A DNA stretch of 14,138 bases from Pseudomonadota bacterium (GTDB lineage: Bacteria; Pseudomonadota; Alphaproteobacteria; Caulobacterales; Caulobacteraceae): assembly GCA_023424215.1 (NCBI GenBank), contig JAFAEC010000144.1:1-14138 (forward strand). Reading direction: 5' to 3'. The notes beneath the pieces were generated by a model. It did not search any database. It was not told the DNA's origin and was given only the letters and a program-made list of their open reading frames with translations. Shown here one piece after another: positions 6,925 through 12,443 of this stretch. The first letter of the stretch is position 1, and the number at the start of each line of letters is the position of its first letter. The position numbers and the translations under genes are program-made.

Positions 6925-7752
6925 TCAGCCGCGCGCCGCGTACAGGTTCGCGAGCACCGCGGGCAGGCCCTCGGGCAGGTCCTCGGCGATCAGGCCGGGC
7001 CCGAAGGCGCGCGCCGCCTCGGCGTGCATCCACGCCGCCGCGCGGGCCGCCTCGAAACTGTCCATGCGCTGCGCCGCCAGTCCGCCGATCATGCCGGCCA
7101 GCACGTCGCCGGTTCCCGCCGTGGCCAACCAGGGCGTGCCGTTGTCGTTCACCGCCAGCCGCCCGTCCGGCGCGGCGATCACCGTCCCGGGGCCCTTCAG
7201 CACCACGACCGCCCCGGCCCGCGCCGCCGCCTCGCGCGCCGCCGCCTCCCGTCCGGCCTCCAGCAACCCCGGGAACAGCCGTTCGAACTCGCCTGTATGG
7301 GGGGTCAGCACGTCGTCGCGGTCGAGCAGTTCGAACAGCTCGGCCGGGCGGCTCTCGAAGGCGGTCAGTCCGTCGGCGTCGATCACCAGCACGGCGCCCG
7401 TCTCGGCCAGGGTCCGCAGGTTGGCCTGGGTCGTCTCGTTCACCCCGGCCGCGGGGCCGATGACCACGGCGTCGAGCGACTCGGCCGCCTCGAACAACGC
7501 CTCGAAGGACCCGAACGGGGTCAGCATGATCGCCTCGATGGCGGGGGCGATGACCGCGGCGGCGTCGGGCGGGCACAGGATGCGCACCAGCCCCGCGCCG
7601 ATCCTCAGGCCGCCCCGGGCCGCCAGCCGGGCCGCCCCGGTCTGCGTCGCCCGTCCGGAAACCACGCCGAGCCGCCCGCGCGCATGCTTGTGGGCGTCCG
7701 GAGCCGGCCAGGGCAGGGCGTCGCGCCAGTCGGGCAGTGCGTCCACAGTCAT
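6925..7752 (-). CDS. nnrD: ADP-dependent NAD(P)H-hydrate dehydratase
   Basis: This metabolite-repair enzyme dehydrates the damaged S-form of NADHX or NADPHX back to NAD(P)H using ADP. The 275 residues form one ribokinase-like YjeF C-terminal domain. Motifs: GLVRILCP, VVIGPAAG (96-103), TPHTGEFERL (150-159), KGPGTVI (186-192), NDNGTPWLATAGTGD with GTGD at 213-216 and the probable catalytic Asp216, then VLAGMIGGLAAQ. The YjeF N-terminal epimerase domain (NnrE), which is fused in front in many bacteria, is absent: only about 25 residues precede the kinase fold and the upstream DNA belongs to divergent glnB. ATG 7752 is firmly placed by GGAGGAGA (minus strand, 7759-7766), six bases away. It is probably the first gene of the nnrD-yaaA-bdhA series. 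Confidence 0.94.
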   Translation of the reverse strand: MTVDALPDWRDALPWPAPDAHKHARGRLGVVSGRATQTGAARLAARGGLRIGAGLVRILCPPDAAAVIAPAIEAIMLTPFGSFEALFEAAESLDAVVIGPAAGVNETTQANLRTLAETGAVLVIDADGLTAFESRPAELFELLDRDDVLTPHTGEFERLFPGLLEAGREAAAREAAARAGAVVVLKGPGTVIAAPDGRLAVNDNGTPWLATAGTGDVLAGMIGGLAAQRMDSFEAARAAAWMHAEAARAFGPGLIAEDLPEGLPAVLANLYAARG

Positions 7753-7789
7753 CGAGCCTCTCCTCCGTTCACGGATGACGGTTCCGGCG

Positions 7790-7830
7790 CAAAAGGACTT
7801 GCCTTATTGTGCAATGCAATGTCCATTTCC
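7790..7830. promoter_or_regulatory. AT-rich island upstream of glnB and nnrD
   Basis: Within the 117-base divergent gap, bases 7790-7830 are clearly richer in A and T than their surroundings and contain TGCAATGCA (7810-7818), a palindrome with one central base, flanked by ATT and AT. TTGCCT at 7799-7804 could act as a -35 element for glnB, but no convincing -10 box lies at the right distance. I read it as the likely promoter zone of glnB and perhaps nnrD. It does not match the NtrC consensus spacing. Confidence 0.3.
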
Positions 7831-7869
7831 CACCCGAGCGCGCGGCACGATAGCCCGCCGGGATCGCCG

Positions 7870-8208
7870 ATGAAAAAGATCGAAGCCGTCATCAAGCCCT
7901 TCAAGCTGGATGAAGTGAAAGAGGCGCTGCAGGACGTCGGCGTGCAGGGCATGACCGTGCTCGAGGCGCGCGGCTACGGCCGGCAGAAGGGCCACTCCGA
8001 ACTGTACCGCGGCGCCGAGTACGTCATCGACTTCCTCCCCAAGATCAAGATCGAGGTGGTTGTGCCCGACGATCTGGTCGCGGCGGTGGTCGAGGCCATC
8101 CAGACCGCGGCCCGCACCGGCAAGATCGGCGACGGCAAGATCTTCGTATCCGACGTCCTCGACGTCATCCGCATCCGCACCGGCGAGACGGGGGCCCAGG
8201 CCGTCTGA
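7870..8208 (+). CDS. glnB: Nitrogen regulatory protein PII
   Basis: PII is a trimeric cytoplasmic signal protein that reads 2-oxoglutarate, ATP/ADP and, through uridylylation by GlnD, glutamine. It then steers the GlnE adenylyltransferase and the NtrB kinase. The 112 residues match the family exactly: MKKIEAVIKPFKLDEVKEAL at the start, the T-loop with Tyr51 (RGAEYVID) as uridylylation site, the B-loop region TGKIGDGKIFV, and a C-terminal IRIRTGETG. Linkage to glnA favours GlnB over GlnK, which normally sits beside amtB. ATG 7870 opens the conserved MKKI; only a weak GGGA lies seven bases upstream. The gene is 71 bases before glnA with a hairpin between, consistent with an operon of unequal output. 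It diverges from nnrD. Confidence 0.97.
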   Translation: MKKIEAVIKPFKLDEVKEALQDVGVQGMTVLEARGYGRQKGHSELYRGAEYVIDFLPKIKIEVVVPDDLVAAVVEAIQTAARTGKIGDGKIFVSDVLDVIRIRTGETGAQAV

Positions 8209-8222
8209 TCGCCACAGACCAC

Positions 8223-8244
8223 CGGCCGCCCCTCGGGGCGGCCG
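8223..8244 (+). promoter_or_regulatory. GC hairpin between glnB and glnA
   Basis: A perfect 9-bp stem, CGGCCGCCC (8223-8231) and GGGCGGCCG (8236-8244), closes on a CTCG tetraloop in the 71-base gap between glnB and glnA. It is followed by only three T residues and then CAC, so it resembles a weak attenuator, a processing site or a 3'-end stabiliser of the glnB message more than a full terminator. Confidence 0.6.
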
Positions 8245-8279
8245 TTTCACTTCCTCCCCCAAGAAACGGACCTCGAGAG

Positions 8280-9689
8280 ATGAGCGACGCCGGAAAGATA
8301 CTGAAAGAGATCAAGGAGAAGGACGTCCGCTACGTCGATCTCCGCTTCACCGACACCAAGGGACGGATGCAGCACGTCACCTTCGACATCGATCTCGTCG
8401 ACGAGGAGCTCCTCGAGGACGGCACCATGTTCGACGGCTCCTCGATCGCCGGCTGGAAGGCGATCAACGAGTCCGACATGCTGCTCAAGCCGGACCTGAA
8501 GACCGCCTGGATCGATCCGTTCTACCAGCAGACCACCATGTTCCTGTTCTGCGACGTGCTGAACCCGGACACCGGCGAACCCTATAACCGCGACAGCCGC
8601 TCGATGGCCAAGAAGGCGCTGGCCTATGTCCAGTCCTCGGGCGTCGGCGACCAGGTCTTCTTCGGCCCCGAGGCCGAGTTCTTCGTCTTCGACGACGTGC
8701 GCTGGTCCACCCAGGCGCACGACACCGGCTACACCTTCGACTCGATCGAGCTGCCGGCCAACACCGGCGCGGAGTACTCCGAGGGCAACCGCGGGCACCG
8801 GCCCGGGCCGAAGGGCGGCTACTTCCCGGTCAACCCGGTCGACTCCGGCCAGGACCTGCGCGGCGAGATGCTGTCGGTGATGAAGGACCTCGGCCTCGAC
8901 CCCGAGAAGCACCATCACGAAGTGGCCCCGGCCCAGCACGAACTCGGCCTCAAGTTCAGCGACCTGCTGACCATGGCCGACCGGCTGCAGCTCTACAAAT
9001 ACGTCATCCACAACGTGGCCGACGCCTACGGCAAGTCGGCGACCTTCATGGCCAAGCCGATGTACGCCGACAACGGCTCGGGGATGCACGTGCACCAGTC
9101 GATCTGGAAGGACGGCAAGCCGCTGTTCGCCGGCGACAAGTACGCCGGCCTGTCGGACCTGTGCCTGTGGTACATCGGCGGCATCATCAAGCACGCCAAG
9201 GCGATCAACGCCTTCGCCAACTCGACCACCAACTCCTACAAGCGTCTGGTGCCGGGCTACGAAGCGCCCGTGAAGCTCGCGTACTCGGCCCGCAACCGCT
9301 CCGCCTCGATCCGCATTCCGTGGGTCAACTCGCCCAAGGCCAAGCGCATCGAGGCCCGCTTCCCGGACCCGATGGGCAACCCCTACCTGACCTTCGTCGC
9401 CCTGCTGATGGCCGGCCTCGACGGTATCGAGAACCGCATCGACCCGGGCGCGGCCGCCGACAAGAACCTCTACGACCTGCCGCCGGAAGAGCGCGGCAAC
9501 ATCCCCGAGGTCTGCGGCTCGCTGCGCGAGGCTCTCGAGAACCTCGACAAGGACCGGGCCTTCCTCAAGAAGGGCGGCGTCATGGATGACGACTTCATCG
9601 ACAGCTACATCGAGCTGAAGATGGAGGAGGTGATGCGGCTGCAACTGCACCCGCACCCGGTCGAGTTCGACATGTACTACAGCTGCTGA
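8280..9689 (+). CDS. glnA: Glutamine synthetase, type I
   Basis: GlnA condenses ammonia and glutamate with ATP to glutamine, the main ammonia-assimilation step, as a cytoplasmic dodecamer. The 469 residues equal the usual length of the GSI-beta class. Visible features: the Asp-loop FDGSSIAGW (51-59), metal and substrate segments FFGPEAEFFVFD (127-138) and HHHEVAPAQHE (211-221), NGSGMHVHQS (265-274), the glutamate-loop region STTNSYKRLVPGYEAPV (315-331), and NRSASIRIP (339-347). Tyr398 in KNLYDLPPEE is the adenylylation site, so control by GlnE and hence by PII is expected. The start ATG 8280 begins with the family-typical MSDAGKILKEIKEKDV; a GAGAG directly before it is a poor ribosome site. 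The gene is downstream of glnB and ends at a strong terminator. Confidence 0.98.
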   Translation: MSDAGKILKEIKEKDVRYVDLRFTDTKGRMQHVTFDIDLVDEELLEDGTMFDGSSIAGWKAINESDMLLKPDLKTAWIDPFYQQTTMFLFCDVLNPDTGEPYNRDSRSMAKKALAYVQSSGVGDQVFFGPEAEFFVFDDVRWSTQAHDTGYTFDSIELPANTGAEYSEGNRGHRPGPKGGYFPVNPVDSGQDLRGEMLSVMKDLGLDPEKHHHEVAPAQHELGLKFSDLLTMADRLQLYKYVIHNVADAYGKSATFMAKPMYADNGSGMHVHQSIWKDGKPLFAGDKYAGLSDLCLWYIGGIIKHAKAINAFANSTTNSYKRLVPGYEAPVKLAYSARNRSASIRIPWVNSPKAKRIEARFPDPMGNPYLTFVALLMAGLDGIENRIDPGAAADKNLYDLPPEERGNIPEVCGSLREALENLDKDRAFLKKGGVMDDDFIDSYIELKMEEVMRLQLHPHPVEFDMYYSC

Positions 9690-9716
9690 TCGACAGGGGG
9701 ACTGACGATCAGGCGG

Positions 9717-9751
9717 AAGGGGCCGGACGAGCGATCGTCCGGCCCCTTTTT
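9717..9751 (+). terminator. Intrinsic terminator of glnA
   Basis: A perfect 14-bp stem (9717-9730 with 9735-9748) closes on a GCGA tetraloop, a GNRA-type loop, and ends in a run of five T (9747-9751), the first two within the stem. It lies 27 bases after the glnA stop. Read from the other strand it follows the small lipoprotein gene by about 20 bases and could also act there, though with little U-tract. Confidence 0.93.
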
Positions 9752-9769
9752 CTGGTCAGCCCGCCCGCC

Positions 9770-10072
9770 TCAGCGGTTGGTGGTCTCGACCTCGATGCCG
9801 TCGCGACCGGCGCGGACCGTGGTGGTGTCGCCCTCGGGCACGCGCTCGACCTCGACGGGCGGGGTCGGGACCGCGACCTCGCGCTCCACCACGACCGGCG
9901 GAGTCGGAACCGCGACCTCGCGGGTCTCGACGACGGTGCGGGTTTCGGTCGGAGCGGCCGCATCGGCCGCGTCAGCGTCGGCGGCGTCGTTCTCAGCCGG
10001 CGTGCAGGCCGCGGCGGCCATGGCGAGCGTCGCGACCGAGCCGGCGGCGATCAGGAGGCGGGGAAGGCGCAT
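9770..10072 (-). CDS. Small putative lipoprotein with duplicated motif
   Basis: I do not recognise a family for this 100-residue protein. It begins MRLPRLLIAAGSVATLAMAAAAC, a signal peptide ending in AAAC at Cys23. This fits a lipoprotein only loosely, since the usual Leu at -3 is Ala. The mature part starts with an acidic, Ala/Asp-rich stretch, followed by an almost exact duplication of REVAVPTPPVxVE (period 13 residues, 39 bases), and ends with a charged segment (GRDGIEVETTNR). ATG 10072 is chosen because AGGAG lies six bases upstream (10079-10083 on the minus strand); a longer frame starting at 10102 lacks a good site. It follows tatC on the same strand with a 57-base gap. A periplasmic or envelope-attached, disordered protein is inferred. 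Confidence 0.75.
   Translation of the reverse strand: MRLPRLLIAAGSVATLAMAAAACTPAENDAADADAADAAAPTETRTVVETREVAVPTPPVVVEREVAVPTPPVEVERVPEGDTTTVRAGRDGIEVETTNR
9858..9922 (-). repeat. 39-base tandem duplication inside the lipoprotein gene
   Basis: Two 26-base blocks, 9858-9883 and 9897-9922, differ at only two positions and sit at a 39-base period. They encode the two copies of REVAVPTPP. The phase is preserved, so the duplication changes protein length in whole repeats of 13 residues. Confidence 0.8.
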
Positions 10073-10129
10073 GGGGAACTCCTGTAATGGAACCCCCGCC
10101 AAACGGCCCCGCTACGGGCCCGGTTCCGC

Positions 10130-11023
10130 TCAGGCGGCCAGGCCCTCGGCCTCGTCGGCCTTCTTCCGCCGCATCTCGATCAGCCGCACGCACCAGATCG
10201 AGACCTCGTAGAGCAGCACCAGCGGCACCGCGAGCATGAGCTGGCTGATGGGGTCGGGCGGGGTGACGATTGCCGCCAGCACGACCACGGCGACGATCGC
10301 ATAGCGGCGGCCTTCGGCCATCGTCTTGGCGCTGATGATCCCGGCCAGTCCCAGCAGGGTCATCACCACCGGCAGCTGGAAGCACAGGCCGAAGGCGAGG
10401 ATCAGCGCCGTGACCAGATTCATGTATTCCGACACCTTCGGCAGCAGGGCCGCGGTCACACCGGCCTGGTCGATGCCCTGGCTCAGCGAGAACCACATCA
10501 CGAACGGCAGCATGACGAAGTAGACCAGCGCCGCCCCGAGCAGGAACAGCAGCGGGGCCGCGATCAGGAAGGGCAGGAAGGCGCCGCGCTCGTTACGGTA
10601 CAGGCCCGGCGCGACGAAGCGGTAGAGCTGCCAGGCCAGGATCGGGAAGGCGACGATCACCGCTCCGAAGCCGGCCAGCTTCATCTTGGTGAAGAGGATC
10701 TCCAGCGGCGCCGTGTAGATCAGGTTGACCGTCTGTCCGTCGATCAGGGGCAGGGGCTTCAGCCCGGCCGTGCCTAGGATCAGATCCAGCGGCGAGACGG
10801 ACGCATGCCCCCCGCCGCCGGCGGCCTGGTGGAAGGCGGCCGCCGCCGCGAAGGGCTTCACCAGGAAGATGTAGATCGGCTCCGAGAAGCTGAAGCAGAG
10901 GATGAAGCCGAGGATGAAGGCGACCACGCAGACGAGCAGCCGGCTGCGCAGTTCGATCAGGTGATCCATCAGGGGCGCGCGCGACGCCTCGATCTCCGCC
11001 TCGTCGTGGTCGGTCCGGCTCAT
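10130..11023 (-). CDS. tatC: Sec-independent translocase subunit TatC
   Basis: TatC is the polytopic receptor that binds twin-arginine signal peptides and, with TatA and TatB, exports folded proteins across the inner membrane. The 297 residues hold six predicted transmembrane helices and the family signatures MDHLIELRSRL (19-29), FVAPGLYRNERG (136-147) with Glu144 at the place of E. coli Glu103, and TPPDPISQ (254-261). It is longer than the roughly 258-residue E. coli protein, mainly because the first periplasmic loop (about 58-105) carries a Gly/Ala-rich insertion followed by a hydrophobic stretch. In the fourth-helix region FGLCFQLP has Gln216 where E. coli has Glu170. Its ATG overlaps the tatB stop by one base (ATGA), indicating translational coupling. 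The C-terminal tail is charged. Confidence 0.97.
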   Translation of the reverse strand: MSRTDHDEAEIEASRAPLMDHLIELRSRLLVCVVAFILGFILCFSFSEPIYIFLVKPFAAAAAFHQAAGGGGHASVSPLDLILGTAGLKPLPLIDGQTVNLIYTAPLEILFTKMKLAGFGAVIVAFPILAWQLYRFVAPGLYRNERGAFLPFLIAAPLLFLLGAALVYFVMLPFVMWFSLSQGIDQAGVTAALLPKVSEYMNLVTALILAFGLCFQLPVVMTLLGLAGIISAKTMAEGRRYAIVAVVVLAAIVTPPDPISQLMLAVPLVLLYEVSIWCVRLIEMRRKKADEAEGLAA

Positions 11024-11607
11024 CAGGCGCCCGCCTTCCGTCCCGGAGTCCGGGACTTCACCGGCCTGGCGGTCGTGGTCCCGGCTGTCCCGGCCGCGGC
11101 CTTCTTGCCCGGCGAGGCCTTGCGAGCCGGGGCCGCGACCGCCGCGTCCATCCCGGCGGCCTTCGACCGGCGCGCGCGGACGGGCTTCGCCGCCGGCTCG
11201 GCCCGGGTCGCCTGCTCAGGCGCTTCGAGCGGCTCCATCACCGGCGCGCTGTCAGGCCATTCCTCCGGTCCCGCCAGCGCCGGAGAGGGCTTGGGCGCAT
11301 CCAGCGGACGATTCAGGTCGTCGCGGATGTCGCGGAAGGTCGCCTCCGCCTCCGGGCCCAGCGGCATCATGTTGGACTGGCCGCGGCGCAGCGCCTCGAC
11401 CTCCTTGCGCAGCTCGTCGAGCTCCGATTGCCGGGCCATCTCGTCGAAGCTGGAGCGGAACTCGTCGGCCATGCGGCGCGCCTTGGCCACCCACTGGCCT
11501 AGCTTGCGCAGCATCAGCGGCAGGCGCTCGGGCCCCACCACCAGCAGGGCGACGAGCGCGATGATCAGATATTCGAACCCCCCGATGCCGGGGCCGAGGC
11601 CGCCCAT
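11023..11607 (-). CDS. tatB: Sec-independent translocase subunit TatB
   Basis: TatB forms, with TatC, the signal-peptide-binding complex at the inner membrane. Of 194 residues, the first 75 are canonical: a transmembrane helix (about 12-25) with Glu12 at its start, the hinge GPERLP (25-30), an amphipathic helix (31-55) and a charged helix to about 75. The remaining 120 residues are low-complexity: an acidic Pro/Glu-rich middle, then from about 135 an Ala/Lys/Arg-rich basic tail. The N-terminus has an eight-residue Gly/Pro run before the helix, slightly longer than usual. ATG 11607 follows GGAGA about nine bases upstream. It lies 29 bases downstream of tatA and overlaps tatC by one base, so the three form one operon. 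Confidence 0.94.
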   Translation of the reverse strand: MGGLGPGIGGFEYLIIALVALLVVGPERLPLMLRKLGQWVAKARRMADEFRSSFDEMARQSELDELRKEVEALRRGQSNMMPLGPEAEATFRDIRDDLNRPLDAPKPSPALAGPEEWPDSAPVMEPLEAPEQATRAEPAAKPVRARRSKAAGMDAAVAAPARKASPGKKAAAGTAGTTTARPVKSRTPGRKAGA

Positions 11608-11636
11608 ACGTCAGGGTCTCCGGCGCGAGCGCGCGA

Positions 11637-11855
11637 TCAGGACTTCAGGTCTTCTTTTTCCGCGTCCGTGCGCGGCAGGGCGCCGGCGCGTTCGTCGGAG
11701 GGCTTGTTCTCGTCGGTGTCCTTCAGCCCGTCGCGGAAGGCCCGCACGCCCTTGGCGGCGTCGCCCATGATGGCCGACAGCTTGCCGCGGCCGCCGAACA
11801 GCAGCAGCACCACGACGGCGACGATGACCCAGTGCCAGATGCTGAAAGAACCCAC
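11637..11855 (-). CDS. tatA: Sec-independent translocase subunit TatA
   Basis: TatA oligomerises to form the translocation path of the twin-arginine system. This 72-residue protein has the N-terminal helix (SIWHWVIVAVVVLLLF), the FGG hinge (20-22), the amphipathic helix with KLSAIMGDAAKGVRAFRDGL, and a short acidic tail. The start is GTG 11855, not the ATG at 11963: GAGGAG sits eight bases upstream on the minus strand (11864-11869) and translation from there gives MGSFSIWHW, the standard TatA beginning. The 36 codons further upstream encode Arg-rich sequence unlike TatA. It heads the tatABC operon and diverges from rnhA. Confidence 0.96.
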   Translation of the reverse strand: MGSFSIWHWVIVAVVVLLLFGGRGKLSAIMGDAAKGVRAFRDGLKDTDENKPSDERAGALPRTDAEKEDLKS

Positions 11856-11863
11856 GGCGAAGT

Positions 11864-11869
11864 CTCCTC
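11864..11869 (-). promoter_or_regulatory. Ribosome binding site fixing the tatA GTG start
   Basis: CTCCTC on the plus strand reads GAGGAG on the minus strand, eight bases before GTG 11855. It is the reason for preferring this GTG over the upstream in-frame ATG. Confidence 0.8.
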
Positions 11870-11909
11870 GTTCGGATCGATGCGCGACCCGGAAATCAGC
11901 TTGCCGGCG

Positions 11910-11939
11910 CATATAGGCGGATCGGTGGCGCGACGCCAA
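11910..11939 (-). promoter_or_regulatory. Candidate sigma-70-type promoter of tatABC
   Basis: On the minus strand TTGGCG (11939-11934) and TATATG (11915-11910) are separated by 18 bases, about 55 bases upstream of the tatA start. The -10 box is one of few AT-rich hexamers in the 106-base gap between tatA and rnhA. The -35 is close to, but not identical with, the consensus. Confidence 0.35.
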
Positions 11940-11961
11940 GCGAACCTGTAGGCACGCGCCC

Positions 11962-12402
11962 ATGAGTCACGTGATCATCCACACCGACGGCGCCTGTCGC
12001 GGCAATCCGGGGCCGGGCGGCTGGGGCGCGGTGCTGCAGACCGGCGGCGGCCACGAGAAGGAGCTCTGGGGCGGCGAGCCGCAGACCACCAACAACCGCA
12101 TGGAGCTGATGGCGGCGATCAGGGCGCTGGAGGCGCTGAACCGTCCGTGCCGCGTCGATCTGCACACCGACAGCAAATACGTCATGCAGGGCATCACCGA
12201 GTGGATCCGCGGCTGGAAGGCGCGCGGCTGGAAGACCGCCGAGAAGAAGCCGGTCAAGAACGACGACCTGTGGAAGCGTCTCGACGAGGCCCGCCTGCGC
12301 CACGAGGTGAAGTGGCACTGGGTCAAGGGCCACGCCGGCCACGAACTCAACGAACGCGCCGACCGGCTGGCCAATCGCGGCATTGACGAGCTGCCGCGCT
12401 GA
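11962..12402 (+). CDS. rnhA: Ribonuclease HI
   Basis: RNase HI cuts the RNA strand of RNA-DNA hybrids such as R-loops and primer remnants in the cytoplasm. The 146 residues cover the whole bacterial type I enzyme. The metal-binding acidic residues are all present: Asp9 (HTDGACRGNPGPGGWG), Glu48 (NNRMEL), Asp70 (HTDSKYV) and Asp134 (NERADRLA), along with His124 in WVKGHAGH. The basic handle region (GWKARGWKTAEKKPVKN, about 84-100) is retained. ATG 11962 starts right before the first strand; the ribosome site is weak. It diverges from tatA and lies 41 bases before the patatin-like gene on the same strand, so co-transcription is possible. Confidence 0.97.
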   Translation: MSHVIIHTDGACRGNPGPGGWGAVLQTGGGHEKELWGGEPQTTNNRMELMAAIRALEALNRPCRVDLHTDSKYVMQGITEWIRGWKARGWKTAEKKPVKNDDLWKRLDEARLRHEVKWHWVKGHAGHELNERADRLANRGIDELPR

Positions 12403-12443
12403 CGTTGTCGGGTTCCCCGGACCGGGGGTATTTAACACGCCTG

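Noticed and set aside
7844..7860. Possible sigma-54 promoter (GGCACG...GCCCGC) before glnB
   Set aside because: The GG to GC spacing is off by one base, the -12 element lacks TTGC, and the site lies only about 10-25 bases from the ATG.
6062..7873. Plus-strand frame of 603 codons antisense to yaaA and nnrD
   Set aside because: It is low-complexity Ala/Ser/Arg sequence with no motifs, opposite two well-recognised enzymes.
8247..9656. Minus-strand frame of 469 codons antisense to glnA
   Set aside because: It mirrors glnA codon by codon (Val/Leu/His-rich) and has no recognisable features; glnA is unambiguous.
10106..10123. GGCCC/GGGCC inverted repeat between tatC and the small lipoprotein gene
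   Set aside because: It has a five-base-pair stem without a T-tract; expected by chance at this base composition.
12415..12427. Short hairpin CCCCG/CGGGG between rnhA and the patatin gene as a terminator
   Set aside because: It has only five base pairs with a three-base loop and no T-run; too weak to claim in GC-rich DNA.
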